From Sphaerosporella brunnea (taxonomy: Eukaryota > Ascomycota > Pezizomycetes > Pezizales > Pyronemataceae): 64,000 bases of DNA. A model generated the notes under the pieces. That model saw nothing but the letters and a program-made list of their open reading frames with translations, ran no database searches and was not told the DNA's origin. Of the stretch, positions 44,953 to 58,977 are shown one piece after another; positions within the stretch are counted from its first letter, which is position 1; every line of letters starts with the position of its first letter. The stretch covers positions 44,183 to 108,182 of the forward strand of contig VXIS01000148.1 in NCBI GenBank assembly GCA_008704415.1, in the 5' to 3' direction. The translations under genes were made by a program, and so were the position numbers.

Positions 44953-47900
44953 CGCCTTATGCAAGAAGTACCGAGGAAACGCGTCCTGTCCAGGCAAGTG
45001 GGCTCGGACTTCGCGATGTGTGTTTGTCTGCTTGTGTTTGTGTGTGTGTGCACGTGCGGTGCTTGCGATTGAAGAACATGTGTCGACTTCCCATCGCAGG
45101 TAGCGTATCTCTGACAACGCTTCCTGCACGAAAAAAAAGAAAGAAAAAAAAAGAAAAAGAAAATCACGTCTTATAAATGTAACCGCGTGCAAATCCCACG
45201 AACAGTGGTGCATGGCGTGAGGTTTTTCAGTGTTGGGGTGTTGGGGGGCCGTTCGAATTCGTGCACGCGTGGGACATATGTTGGAGGAACGATGGCCGAT
45301 TGAGTTTTGAGCTATCTGAAATGGTGCGCTGTTGTGATGGTCTTTACAATGTGCAATTGCTGTTGCGATTGTTGATGTTGCAAAACATATCTCGGGCTCT
45401 CGCGACCTTCGAATTGCCGGCCCCTAGATACTTACCTATACTTCGAGAGATATATCTGGAGAAGTAACGGGCGTTTCGTTTCGTTTCGTTTCATTCGTTC
45501 GTTACTTCCTTCCATCTCTGTCAACGATCGCTGCCAATTCTTCGGTCTCCATTTTACCATGGCTCCAGGCTCCTCCTCCACCACGATCCGATGAGGGTGA
45601 CAACATGGGGGAAGGGACTTGCCGGAGCCCTGTACATGTTTGCGTTGTCGGTGTCGTGCAGCAATCGCGATGGGATGGGGGATGGGGGGCTCTTTTTTTT
45701 CCTGCACCCACATCAGATGTTGGCAAGCCACATACGGGCCGAGCCCTGCTGGATTAGGGTCTCCGACACGAGAGCTTGAAAAGTGCAGAAAACCCTCCCT
45801 ACTTCTACTATGATACTGCTCGATCTCTATGTACAGTGTACACACCGCAAGTAGGTATGTAGATCTATCGTAAAGATACCTAGCACAAAAATCCAACAAG
45901 AAAAAAAACAACAAACAAGGTGAAAAGATCTTTTAATATCTACAATCGGCAGTCTGTTCGCCGCGCGCGCCGCGGCGGAACTAACATCTCATCTCATCTC
46001 CTTTTTTTTTCTCTCTCGGTCGATCATCGCCACCAAGGTACCTTAACTTACATCCAGTATTGCATTTCTCCTTTTGGCGTCACCACTCATTAGTGGTGTC
46101 AAACTTCCATCACAAGCGAAATCCCCCCCCTCCCCGGGATGTTCCACGGGCTTCCATGGAAGCCATCGACAGGTCCAAATATTCCAGCTAGCCAAAGCCG
46201 AACGAACGCCATCCCCCGCCAGGCTGTAACCAGCCCAACCAGCCAGCCAGCTGCAGACAGCTTCGAAACCTCACTTATGCAGGAACCAAAAACGTTAAAA
46301 CCCAGCCATCATCACCGTGCAGATTGCAAATTGCGGCTTGTAACACAGCCTACATGCGGCGCGTACATATGTAGGAGGTATGTATGTATGTATGTGTGTG
46401 TGTACGTGTGTATGTATGTACGAGTACTCAGGAGCATGTATACAATACATATGTATATGTGAAGTTTAAAACTGCCACGCTTCGTTTCAGTCTTTACAGG
46501 CGCTGCTGCGTACATGGCTGTCGAACCTCGATACGTAAACTGCACACATAGGGTACATGTGCCGGAAACACGCACGCAGCTATGTGGCACCACCTACAGA
46601 GTAGAGTAGCACCTCACAACTTCGTCGAAAGTCGGGAGGAGATGGGAAGAGGACGGAACCGGGCAGTTCGGCAACTAGCAATCAACTGAAAACCCACGGG
46701 AACGCCGGGAAGGGGCGTTACTCTACGTATACAACTCAAGCAAACAAACAAGCGCCCGTTCCCGTCCGGAGAAACCCCCATAGCCGCAAGTTGCCATCAT
46801 AAAAAAAAATGGTTAATCGACGTAGATAGTCTAGACCACAGCTCAACAAAAACCACTGACGTCTTCTCTCTCCGCGCGGTGTATTTCAATTCCAACCAAG
46901 CGTGGGCAGCAACAGCAGCAGCAGCGCGGTGTTCCATCTTTCTTCACCGCAATCACCACCACGGCAGCATCCGTGCAGGAGTTAAAGGTTTTTTTTCCAT
47001 ACATAGCCAGCAGAACGGAATTTACCCCCCCCCCTCCCCGCGCCCGCCCGTCTTGAAATGTCTTACCGCCCGCCGATGAGCGAATGAGTGAAACATAAGC
47101 GGGGGCCCTAAACTACGTATGTTATGTACATACGCAAGGCTGGGGTTGTCGCTGAGACATGGCCAGCATAGAGTTGAGTACTCTAAGTCAGGCCGCGCGC
47201 GCCGCTGGTGACAGCTCCGCCCCCGCCTTCGGCGGCTGCAAGGCGTCAATATCCCCTAACCCAGACCCACCACTCAGCGCTCATTCGTGTGGGAAGGCCC
47301 GGAAGGGAAGATCAACATTTACCAAGCGTGCGTGCATGTGTGTGCAAACGCTGGCTCTGGGAAGCTACAGGTCACGGGAGTTGATGGGTCAAGATCCAAC
47401 AAAGCAAGCACAGCTCGTGTGTATGTGTGTCTGTGCTCTGAAATCCCAACGATAGGTCCACAAACGATCTGTTAAGCATGCGCAGCAGTCAGCAGCTTCG
47501 TAACTAAGTGGTTAGTTTGGTTACGACAAAACAAACAAATACGTAGGCAGGAAGGTTCTTTATTACTGAGTACAGCGCGTACACCCGACGGTTAGCACCA
47601 ACACTCACCCTCCCCGTGACCGCACAACAACAACACAACATCTGTTAGACATATGCACATCCCCGGCACGAGGCAGGCGCGCGCGCGCTCGCTCGCCGGC
47701 GATCAATACAAGTTGTATATCGGTTCGGCGCCCGCCCGCCGCCACCAACAAAAGACATATGCCGGAAGCCTCCGCCGAACGAGCGAACGCCGAAATTTCT
47801 CCGAGACCACCCTATCATCATCTTCCTCTTCCTCTGCCTCTTCCTCTTCCTCCTCCTCTTCCCAAACAAAACACAATCAATGCATAATTTGCGTTTACAT

Positions 47901-48349
47901 ACCTAGATACATACATGCCTACATTATTTACATGCACTCAGCCATTGCATGAAGCAGCACCATATATACGGACCCCAAGCTCAAAAGCATCAAACCCGTC
48001 GTATTGACCTGCCGAAATGCAATGCAAAGCAAAGCAAGGCAAGCATCAACCCGGGGCCCCGGATGCACATTCCAATCCGGAAAATCCAACTCGATAAAGA
48101 ACACACCGAAAATAGAAAAACAAAAACAAAAACCACAACCTGAACTGAAACTGGGATTGTAACCATAACCAGCTTGTTCCAAAAAAGTTGTCGACTTGAT
48201 CTCGACAAGCCGTGTGATGATTGATACCAAGTATCTATGCTATTTACGCTGCCACCCCTCCCGAAAACTCTATGAACGCACAACACATGAGATAGAGACA
48301 GAACAAATGCCAAGTGTGTAGAAAACAGAAACCAGTGATAACACAGATT
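44953..48349. other. Inverted copy of the ctr9 downstream region
   Basis: Same content as 41515-44938 in reverse, with shortened homopolymers. No gene is supported. Confidence 0.6.
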
Positions 48350-51300
48350 TTACTCATCGTCGTCATCGTCATCGGCCATTGTTGCTGCAGCAGGAGCATC
48401 CTGATCCTGCATCTCGACATCCCCAGCTTTATCCCCGTCTTCGTCGCCGAAGAGATCATCCATCTCATCGTCCTCGTCATCCGAGACGGCAACTCGCTTC
48501 CTCCTCTTGACCCCTTCGGTTTCGATGGCGGTTTCCATTCTAGTGATTTCCTCATCTTCATCATCCGAAGAGTGTACCATTTCTGAGCTCTTGAAGTTGC
48601 CCATAGCTGCCTTTCCACGGGTAAGCTTCTTCCTCTTTTTTGCGGGCCGTTTCGGCTCCTCCCCGTCCTCACCGACCGCTGCAGCACTACGGCTGCGGCG
48701 GGTTCCGCGGCGCTCTTCTCCGGACAGTTCTTCGTCACTGTCGACGAAGTCCTTCTTTCTACGACGGCGGCCCTTAGTGCCTCCTTCTCCCTCGGTACGT
48801 TTACGGCGTCTACCCTCTTTAGCGCCCTCCTCTCGCTCGTCCCTCTCCCGTTCCTCCGCTTCCTTGCGCTCCGCATACTCCCGTGCCTGCTCGATGATGC
48901 GTCTGCGTTCATTTGCAACCTTAGCCTTTTTCTCCTCCTCACGCCGGCGGGCTTCTTCCATCTCGGCCTGGCGGCGTTTGATGTCTTCCTCGCGGCGTTT
49001 ACGGGCCTCGGCCAGCTTGGCCGCGTTGCGCTCTTCATATTCTTTCTGGGTGGCGATAGCGCGATCGAGCTTGTTGCGCGTGGTGCGGCCCATGCTGGCA
49101 CGGGCCTCAATATCTTTAGGCGGGTAAGGCGGCGTTTTGTGCGCTGCCACCGTCTTGAATGTTCTGCGTTTTACTAATTAGCATTTGGTTGCTTTGGCTC
49201 CGCCCCGCGGAGACTAACAGGGAAGAGGGGTAATCGTGAAAAAAGAAACGCGGCACAGTGATATTCCGGCAACCCGGGTTCGCATCCGGGCACCAGTGGG
49301 CTGGCCAGTCATGACACACGGGCAGACGGAGGTGGGGCGGAAATACGTAGGGCAACGTCGTAGATCGCCACCAAATCTGCCCCACTTCCACTCTTTGACC
49401 GCCTCCGATAGCCAACCCCGCCCGAGTCAGTTGCCGTGCCGTGTGTAGCTCGGACACCTCACCGCACCACCTCAGACCAGGGGGGGCGGGGTACGGCCTA
49501 ACCAACCAAGCATTGAGGGGAAAATAAAGAAAGAAACAGGCAGGCTTGGGGTAGGGAAACTTACTGCACGGCCTCATCGAGCTCCTTGGCGGCTGCTTCC
49601 ATCCCGGCCACAGTGCGCTGGTTCTCATTGAGCTGCAAGATCTGGCTCACCAGTTCGCTCTGCACAAATGCCACATTGAACATGAACACCGGATTTTCTT
49701 TGACGATATCCAATGCCTGTTTCCGGAATGCGTGTCAGCGGGATTGAGCGGATAACTGTTTGCCGTCCTTCACGGAATTGGTCTCACCTTTTTTGCATAC
49801 TCCAACGAGTTCTTCATACTCTCAAACGCCTTCTCTTTCTCCATCTTGCTTTCTTTCTTGCCCTTGGCATACCACACCCTTCCCAGGCAGCTGAGGATAT
49901 TCGGATCCCGGCCTTGGTTGTGCTTGCTGAGAGCCGTCTCGTACTGACAGATGTTAGCGAACAATTGTGCTACTACAGCCGAAAAGGAGAAGATCGTGAT
50001 ATGCAGGAACGCGCCGGAAAAAAGGGCACCCATGCAAAAGATGGGCACCGAGCCTATGCACGCACGAGCCAGGACAGACAGCAGAACAAGGGTAATTGTT
50101 GAGCGATATGTATGTCAGACGCAGGGACATGGCCCCAACATCAACCCGTGCCCAATATATCGCGGAAGCTGTAGCATCCCACAATGCCGTTCCACAAGTG
50201 ATAAGAAAAGAGAGGACGTGTGAGATAGCGCGTCTATAGGTCAGACAGCGGCAATGCGCCAAGAAGCACTGACGAAACATCCCCGCAGTGTATCGACATG
50301 TACCGGGTACCACGGCGAAGCCGTCGGGCACTACCGGTGCGTGTGCGGAGAAAAATAGCTTCTAAACTGGTCCAACATAGACCAGAAGCCAAGAGAGCCT
50401 GGATCCGGCCAACAAAAAAGGGGAAGAGAATGCAGAAAAACGGGAAAATGAAAACGAGTGATATGGATAGGAAAAAATGGACCCACCATCTCGATAGCCC
50501 GACCCCACTGTTCAAGTCCCGCCAGACAATGGCCTAGGTTTACCACTGCATGACCGTCATTTGCAAGGGTCTCGCGGACTTTGGTGAGAATTCCGACGGC
50601 TCCGCGGAGTTCTTTCTTGTCCTCAATCATCGCTATGGCGATTCCCTGTGCCGCATAGGCGTTCTTGGGGTCAAGCTGCAAGACCTTGTCGAAGAATTCA
50701 ACAGCCTTCTCGTATGTCTTCCGCTTCTTCTCCTTATCCGACTCTGTAGCCCTGGGCATTTCTCTCGCGGTGTGGAGGTAGAGATTTCCCATTGCGGTGA
50801 GCGAAAAGCGGTCGTGCTTGTCGTAATGTTGCAAAGAATGCTTGTAATGACGCTGTTCGGCATCCTCGGCAATATTTACCAGCGGCTTTCTCTTCTGCTT
50901 GCTCAGATACCAGCCGTTCAAAGCTCGCACTTCGAGGTTGTTGCCATCCGTTTGCATCAGCTTAGAAATCATCTTAGGACCTTCCGGAGATGTATTTCGG
51001 AGCGCCATGTATGTGAGCCGCATGTTTGCGTCGACGTAATCGTCGTGGAATTGAAGCAATTGGTTGTAATGCTTTGTTGCCTGTTCAAAGTTACCTGCAG
51101 CCTCCTCACAACGACCAAGGTTGTAGGTTAAGGTGGTGGCAAGTGCATCGGAATCCAAATGTTCGTCCTTCTCCTTGTGCAGAGGAATCGCCTCGAGAGC
51201 CTCCTGGTACAGCTCTCGCGCTTTGCTATACTTCTCTTGGTGCCAATACAGCGTCGCTATGTTGTTAAGCAGCTGAATCGGCACGAGAACATCTTCGTCT

Positions 51301-52925
51301 GTTTCTTTGACCTCCATGTAGATCTGGTGAACGGCCTGCAAGCACAGCAACGACTTTTCGGGCTGATCATGCTCATAGAGTCGCGCAAGTGTCAGTAAGA
51401 CCGCCTCGTTCGCCGGATCGGTTCGCTTATCGTTCCTCCAGATGTTTCTAACACCTTCGAGAAGAAATATAGCTTTCTTGTGAAGCTCCGTAATGTCATC
51501 CTTGGAACCGGCGAAACCTGACCTTGGGACAGCGGACAAAACCTCATGGGCGTAAAGTGTACCGAGGATTGTCTTAGCCTCCTGGCACTTAGGGTTTTCT
51601 TGGACGATCGCCTCGAACGTGAGTTTTGCTGAAGGAATATCCTTCATCAGGACCTGCACCTGGCCAACTCCGATCTTGGCTGGCAGCCAACCGCCTTCTC
51701 TCGTCTGGTCGCTCTTCCGATAACATGATAGGGCGGTGGAGAGCTCTCCCTCTGCGTGGGCCTTTCTTCCCAGGATATACCAGCCATCACTCGTGATCCC
51801 GGGAACATCGCTGTATTCAATGGCCTTCTTCGCAAGAGACTCGCACTGCTGGTAGCCTTTCTTGGAGAAGAAGTGGCTCGCAAATGTTGCGCACGCCATG
51901 GGGAAGTTCTTGTCGAGCTTATAGGCCTTCTGGGTGTGGTCGATCACTTGTCGGTAATTGTTCATCCACGAGGGGTCGTATTCCGGCATCGTCGAGGTCA
52001 CATGTAGGTAGTACGCAGCCATCAAGCTGTGCGCTACCTTGGAGTCTGGATCAATCTCCAATGTCCTCTCCCATGCCATCTTCGCATCGTCCTTGTGACC
52101 CAACATCCAAAGCACATTCCAATACCTATTCTTGGATCTGGGTCCATATCAGGCCGCTTGAGAGCACTCCTGGTAGCATTCGAGCGCCTTGTCATATCGT
52201 TCCGAGCATAGAGAACACGCGCCTTGCCCATTAATGCCAGCATGTCCACCCCGAGAGTTCCGTATAGCATCGTCGAAGATCTTGAGCGCAAGCTCCAGGT
52301 GGTGATTCGCTCGTTGGGGTTCTGCGACGAAGCTTTGAAGATCGAGTAGATACCTCGAGCAAGCGAATTGACAGCGGCGGACGGGTCCAATCGTGTAGAC
52401 TCGTTGAGCGTTTGTGTAGCAAGCTGGAGGTATGATTCTTATCGTCTTTGCTTCAGCGCGCGGCGAATCCAGAAGCGTCTACACCAGCCGTCAGCAGCGC
52501 CACACAAGAAGAAGCGCAAGACAACCGACCTGCCGCAGTCACCCGCACTCTTCCAGCTCCCTATCCTCTGCAGAAACAGCCACGTGAGGCAATTAAGCAT
52601 TGGAAGATTCTCGTGCCTGTCCGCGACCGATGCGCGCGCCTGGAGACCTTGTGGACATGATTTCAATCGCGGTATCAATTTTGCTGTGCTTCGCGTATGC
52701 AAGTGCGAGTGCATCCAGAAGCGACGCGGCGAGTTCTCGTCTCCAGCAGCGTGCAGAGCTCCGTGGGCATCGGGAGCGCGTTCGGGGCTACCTCTACCAC
52801 CGCGGTCTCGTCATCTTCGTCGTCATCACCGGCGGGAAACGGGTATATCTATGCTCGAGGAATTTGCGCGAAGCGCGGCCGTCGGAACTGCGACAAGCGT
52901 TCGAAGAATGCCGTTCATGGCGTAA
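48350..52925 (-). pseudogene. ctr9: Second copy of ctr9, 5' part disrupted
   Basis: The 3' exons mirror the left copy exactly: 49163-48350, 49716-49565, 49943-49788 and exon 2 from 50487 upstream. The frame is intact to about 52115, then breaks repeatedly. From 52115 to 52925 the TPR text reappears in different frames because of single-base indels and substitutions. The start codon region is recognisable near 52919. The lesions look like sequencing error rather than evolutionary decay, since neighbouring kilobases are identical. It should not be counted as an independent gene until the duplication is confirmed. Confidence 0.75.
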
Positions 52926-53840
52926 GCGGCCGTGGCGGGGGTGAGGTGGGATGTTGAGGTCGGTGAACGTGATGTTGTAGCTAGTGAAAGCTGATGCAGC
53001 GACACAAGACTCGATCGATGGAGGCGCAAGCTTGATGGAGCTTCACAGATATTTGGCGTGGTTGGTGGAGGAGGCTGGGAAGGAGTATGATAGCGGTGTC
53101 GTCGCGACACGATCGTTCAAAGGGCCAAGCACAATAATCGCCAAGGCGGATCATGTAAGGTCACTCGGAGCATTGGTTTCTGGTTCGCACACTGAAACGC
53201 CTGCTCTGGTCTGACGTTCTACCGTCAGGACACAGTCGTCCGTAGTCCAGTATCGGGGCCATAGCCAAGGGCCGGCATCCATAGACCTCTAGCACCAGCA
53301 CTCTGCATGCAGTTTAAAAGGGCCGCTGGGCCAGAAAATATTTCTCATGGCACTGCGCTTTAGAAATAAGAATATCAGTCATGACGATCGATATAGGGTT
53401 TGTAAAATGAGCTTCAACGCCAGCAAAGTGGCATAAACCTTACCTTCGACAGATTCAGTCTGCCCCCCCAAACGCTTGGCCTTGCAGCCTGGTTAACACA
53501 TCGGGTCTAATAAGATCATAACGCCAAACGAACAAAAACTAAACTGTATGGAGTTTGCCAAGATTACCCCAAGGCCCAAGGGCGACGCTGTACTGCTTTT
53601 CGTACCCGGCCACAGGTCTGCTGATCATGATCGATCAGGACCATTCCAAAGCATGCATCTAGTAGCTTAACGGGTTCTTCGAAGATTCGGGTGGGTTTTC
53701 CTCATCCCTGGATCTGCATGGATGGCCAAAACCCAGCTGTCGTTGGCTGCATTCAGTCTTTCACAATTGCGTGTGTCGGCTTCAGGCGAGAAGTGGGAGC
53801 GGCCCACTCGGGGAGGGGGATTTGGGATGTTATATGCCAT
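52926..53840. other. Inverted copy of the ctr9 upstream region, error-rich
   Basis: Corresponds to about 36010-36930 on the left arm, with scattered indels. The join at 53840/53841 connects it directly to the mid1 coding region because about 714 bp are missing. No gene. Confidence 0.6.
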
Positions 53841-55710
53841 GTAGTCCGCTCAAGAAATATACAGCACCGAGATAGCTGCAGGTGACATCGCCTCGACGTC
53901 TCTCTCGCCATAAGCCACTTCTTTCGCCCACGATCCTTCGCCAGGACAGCCGAAGCCATAGGGCTGGGGAAGCTCTGCACAGGGTCCAGCACAGATCCTT
54001 GCATGGGCGGATCTCCTTGTATGCTCCGGGCTGACAGGCTATCGATGGCAGAATCCTACTAGAACAACGCTCTGATTGTTGCCCGTGCCCAGCCAGCCGC
54101 CAGATTGCTGCCATTGGCTGACCTCCTGGTCGTCGAGCACAGGCATCCACGGATGCTTCTGCCAGCCATTGGAAGAAGCGTTCAGAAACAAGGTTCGATG
54201 AGCGTGCGGCGAGGTATGGGAGTTTGCCGAATAGTCCATGCACCTGGGGATAGTGACGGCACAAAGCCAGGTCTTGTAGGCGGCAGCACAGTCGTCGCAA
54301 TCGGGGCAGGGCTGTAAGCACGAGAGCTGGTGGTGTTGCATTGGACCTGCTGGAGAGGAATACGTAAAGTTTGCCCACCACTGCTGCGCGCCATTGTCGT
54401 AGAACTCCATAAGTTGTTTGCGTCGAAAAAGAGTAGGATTGCTGGGCCACGGCATACGCGACTTCAGAGCAGAAGGGGAGGTTGTAGATAATTGGCAGTT
54501 GCGTCTGTCTTGGCTGTTGGCTACGAGTGCTCCAGAGAATACCGCGTTCTGTACCGATACTCGTTCGTGGCACGAACGGCGATGGGTAGGCATGACTTTT
54601 AGTTCGATGAGAGCGATTCAATCGTGCTATAGGTAAAATTGCTGGATCTTCGGGAAGTTGCCCAGGCGCGGGTGGTCAGGACACATCCGTACTACCGGGA
54701 GTGATATTCGCAAGCTGCCGCACGGCGCAGTAACTTTTCCCGAGTCCCTTAAACCGGCTCGGCACGTTCCTGTTTTGCGCATACATGGTATACGGGGTGA
54801 AGGATTGGTTCTTCAAGTTGGCGGGGTCTTCATCAACACCGCCGAATTCGGAAGAGTGATCCGTCATATTTCCAGTGATAAACAGAGCTGTCGAGTCGTC
54901 GGTGTCAACAAGATAAAGGAATTGCTTGTCTCGTATCCGTGGTAATAGTTCTCAGTTGACAAAGCAAGCTCGTAGTTCCACGGCGGATTAGACAACCATT
55001 GGTCTTCTCCGCCGATGGCATCGCGGAGGCATACACCCCGACCCATAAATCACCTGAAGATAACGATGTCGACCTCGCATAACCTTCGTCGACTCCCACA
55101 ACGTATTGCACTTTGCCCTGGACATTTGGGCCGGGCGACTTGTTGCTGGACGAGTTCGAGAAAAAACAGTTGCAGCGGTGGAGGGGCGGTACTAGTGTCC
55201 GACGAATTCCAGATAGGTTGCAAACAAGTATTAAAGGTGAGATGCACCGTCTTATTCCCTCGTACCTGCCGGTCGTCCAGTTCCGCAAATCCGTCATCTT
55301 CACGCTTCTTCAGCTCCGCCGACGTGCGGTGTCGCCCCCAAGATCTGCGAGGCTGACAGGTGATGGATCCAACTATCTCCCCAGTTGATATTCTGCGCTC
55401 TCACAACCCCGTTTTCCTCCTCGCGTCGTGAACGCAGAACGCTTTTGCCCCGCCCAATCCAGCTGAGCACCTCCGATGCCCACTCCGTCCAAGCCCTGTG
55501 CATTCCCAAGGTCTAGCTCCCCAAACCGAGTCCTGCGATTCCCCCTGTATACAACACAGTCTCATCGCTTCCTTCCAGCAGCTCCGACGCCCCCACCCAT
55601 GGTGGTACCAACGCAATCGTCAACGTGTAGAGTAGTAAGGCCGCCGCAAAGTCGAGAGTAGGTTTTCGTCTTCCTCGTCGTTGCCAGAGAGATGTGAGTA
55701 GCAGTATCAT
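53841..55710 (-). pseudogene. mid1: Second copy of mid1, frameshifted and missing its 3' end
   Basis: The start at 55710 and the first 60 codons are identical to the left copy. From about 55530 to 53860 single-base indels and substitutions break the frame many times, although the Mid1 text can be followed throughout. At 53840/53841 the sequence jumps from the YFLER region to left-arm position about 36009, so the last 25 or so codons and the 3' UTR are gone. A 5-bp ATGGC is shared at the two left-arm breakpoints. The clustered indels suggest unpolished sequence. Confidence 0.75.
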
Positions 55711-57656
55711 GGATGCTGCAGGAAGGAGCTTGTACGTGAAACGGTGTCGATCGCGAGAAGGATTCGTGGTCTGCGATTATTGTCGCTGGGCATAGCAAGA
55801 TGGCTCCCGGTAGGCGGCAGGCCGCGTGTCCGATTGTCAGAAAAACGCGTAAGCACAGGCTCGAGTGGAGAAGTTGCTCGTTGGAGAAAGATGAAGAGTA
55901 CGGGTGCAGATAATTTGCGATGAGAGGCTTCTTGCTTGCTGATCGGTGAGAATGGAGATGTACTCTCTCAGGATGGAGGAGAGAAGAGAGCAGTGACAGG
56001 TTTCGGATCCAGAAGCGGAAGTTTCACGTTGCTATGTAGGGCTGTGATTGGTTGCGGCAGCCAAAAAACAAGGCAGCCCATCGAACATCCATGTATCCCT
56101 AACCCCACCATAATATTAAGATAGGATCGGTATGAGGGTATCCAAGGTTTCATCATTGCCATCAACGTGGCTCGGCTCTGAGTGATATTCAGTGAAGCTT
56201 CCCGGGCCGAGTATTCCCAGTAGTGATAGTCAGCCTAAAAAGCCATGGCTAGGAGTTTGTTCAGACGCAGAAGGAAGCACCGTTTGGCGATGATCCAACA
56301 GTATTGTAGCCCGGACAGACCGGATCCATAGAAGGGAGTGGACCTGGCCATGGAGGTGATGATACCATGCCGGCTTGGAGTGGAGTTGAATAAACGCAAA
56401 TATCAACTCGTCGAGGCTTGGATGGTCATTTGATGTTGCAGACGGTCGTCTTGTGGAAGAAAAGATGGCGCACACGCGTGTGATTGAAGGTGGTTATCCA
56501 GGAAGCTTCAGGGTGTTTTTTCACGCCACAATGCCTTGAAGAGACATGTTTATTTTGGCTCGCAATCATACCGAGAGGTCTACGGACCTAGATAGCGCTT
56601 TGAAGCTTCGTATTCACGATCTAATCCGAAGCTTTTATCATGAACTGTTCCTTCTAGAAAGCGTATTTGAAATTTTCAGCGGCTCCTCCTTTCTCTTGTC
56701 CGCCCACATAACTGTTTTCCTGAACATGGGATCTAGATTGATGTGACGAGACTGAGCACTGCTCCGTGAGGAATCACAGACCAGCACTCGAGAGAATAAT
56801 GCGCAGCGAGTCAGCGTGCAAATTTGCAATGAAGACACACATTGTGCAGCGCACCGCTGGCCTGTACTCTACATAACTGAATTGACTGAAAAAAGAGAAA
56901 AAAAGACCCCGCAGGAGATTCTGGGCGGGGAAGAACGAGCTGAACATCCCGGTCCAAAACGGCACTATAGTTACGGGAAACAATTGCAGATTACTGGCCC
57001 AATAAGAAGCAAAATGTTTCCTGCCTTAAGAGATCTACTATTTGCTAGAAGATGGGCCCACGGGTACCTGTTTCACCTGCCTATTTTTGCTCCGAGAATT
57101 ATTGATTGTGGTACTCAATGGCAGAGCCATGACATCAGCAGAGTGCATAAGACAATGTCACAACTTCTAAGTTTGGAAGCTCTGCTATTAATTTCTATGT
57201 AAGTACTTAGTTACCGTCACCCCATCCGGCGAAAGATGTAATGAGAAATTCGAAGGCAAAATGTCTTAACATGGCGGATCACTCCTGCATAGAATTTTGA
57301 CGAATAATAGCAGCACAACCGCTGAGTGACCTACGAACTGACAGATCATCGTGGTTATAATGTGGCCATCACTGCCTGTTTCGCCATGCTAAGGCATTTT
57401 GTCTTCGAATTTATCATTACCTCTTTCGGTGGCGGATGGTGTCTATCACGTCGCAACATGGTATTGTACACCAGTTCGTTCCCGCGATCCCAATGCTACG
57501 GTTCAACGGTGTCGGCAAGATCATCGCGGACAATGCAAACGAAGCTGAATTTCATGTTGCGTTGTCACTTCTTTTTTCAATCGATATTCAGCTCGGTGCA
57601 TGCATGCCATCCTTGTTTGTTGGGCAGATTCTTTAAGACATTTGAGCAACAATCGA
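55711..57656. other. Inverted copy of the mid1 upstream region
   Basis: Nearly identical to 31481-33428 in reverse. No gene. Confidence 0.6.
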
Positions 57657-58977
57657 CCATCATGAAGCAAGGCAGCAGTCGATCCGCAAATTGCCTCTGG
57701 GATCCATGCGCGGCATGTCTTCAGCTGCCGCTAGATGCGACGTTAGAGACAATTCGAGATATCACCGACCCCAAATTGAAACAACGGGCGAAGTATTACC
57801 GGGAACAAGAAGCTCAAGTATCACTGTGAGCAGGCGCAGGCGGACGGCTTCGAATACGCCTGGCTCGACACCTGCTGTATCAAACGACGTGATGTCGCCG
57901 AACTTTCGATTTCCATCAACTCGATGTTCTCGTGGTACCGCAGCTCGGCGGTATGTTATGTACGCATATCTCTCGGATGTGCCCGGCAACGAAATCAATC
58001 CAGAACTCAACAACTCAGGCCTTCGCGAAAAGTAGATGGTTCAAACGTGGATGGACTCTGCAAGAGCTGATAGCTCCCCAGTATGTTATGTTCTACAGCA
58101 ATGATTGGAAAGAAATCAGGACGAAGGCTAGCCAGCGGACGGCCCTAAGCATTATCACCAGCATCGAGCCCAAGGTGTTTGACCATCAACAGCTCTGGGG
58201 ATGTCAGCGCCGCTCAGAAGATGTCTTGGATGGCCAAGCGCCGAAACGTCTCGGACAGAGGACATGGCCTACTGCCTTCCTCGGATTCTTTAGTCTCAAC
58301 ATGCCCACCAACTACGGCGAGGGTGAGAATTGCGTCCCGCACGCCTTCAACTTGAGATCATGAAAACATCCTACGATCAAAAGCCGCTTTCCCTGGATGT
58401 CCCGACATCAACGACTTGCAAACAGGGCTGCGACTTCCTGGCCAGTTTCCCGGAAGGACTTTGCCTGTGCGAATCTGTCGTACGATTCAACTTTGACAAG
58501 ACCGAAAAGTCATACTCCGTGACCAAACAAGGGTTTGAGTATCGAACTTCCACTTGCACCAGTGGAAGATGAAGCGAATCGATACCAAGCGCTGCTCAAC
58601 TGTTGATTGTTGGCTGAGAGGACTCTGTTGGGGGTCTATTTGCAAAAAGGCGAAGGCAACGAATACGTCAGAGTTCAGCCCAACAAGGTCTTTGTGTCTA
58701 ACGACAAACGGAACTACTCAAGGACACTTCTCTTGATTAAACAGAAAGCTCCGGCGACGTTCAATCTATTGCAATGGATGAGGCGGAAAACCCAATTTCG
58801 AGCTTACCATCAGGTCACCATTTTGGCGGCAGAACGATGAATTCAAGCTCGTGGGGAAGTATTCAAATGAAACGAGAAGGAACCAAAAAGACGAAAAAGA
58901 AGTGCTTTTAATTGTTTTTCAAAGCAGTACATGTACATACCCTAGAGTACGCGTATACGGTGAACCGCCCGTGCTGA
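57657..58977 (+). pseudogene. Second copy of the broken HET-domain gene, with extra lesions
   Basis: It carries the same inherited lesions as the left copy (frame change, 4-bp insertion, in-frame TGA). In addition it has about a dozen single-base differences between 58,000 and 58,900, most of them one-base insertions next to identical bases (for example CAGCC to CAGGCC, CTCC to CTTCC, TCCG to TCCCG). The net gain is about 16 bp. Confidence 0.75.

Noticed and set aside
44663..45213. Symmetric ORFs across the palindrome centre (Phe-rich then His/Thr-rich)
   Set aside because: They are read from poly-T and CA/GT microsatellites and are mirrored by the inversion.
52368..53214. Novel ORFs in the right arm (for example 52368-52925 plus, 52826-53110 minus)
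   Set aside because: They are frameshifted pieces and antisense shadows of the ctr9 5' region.
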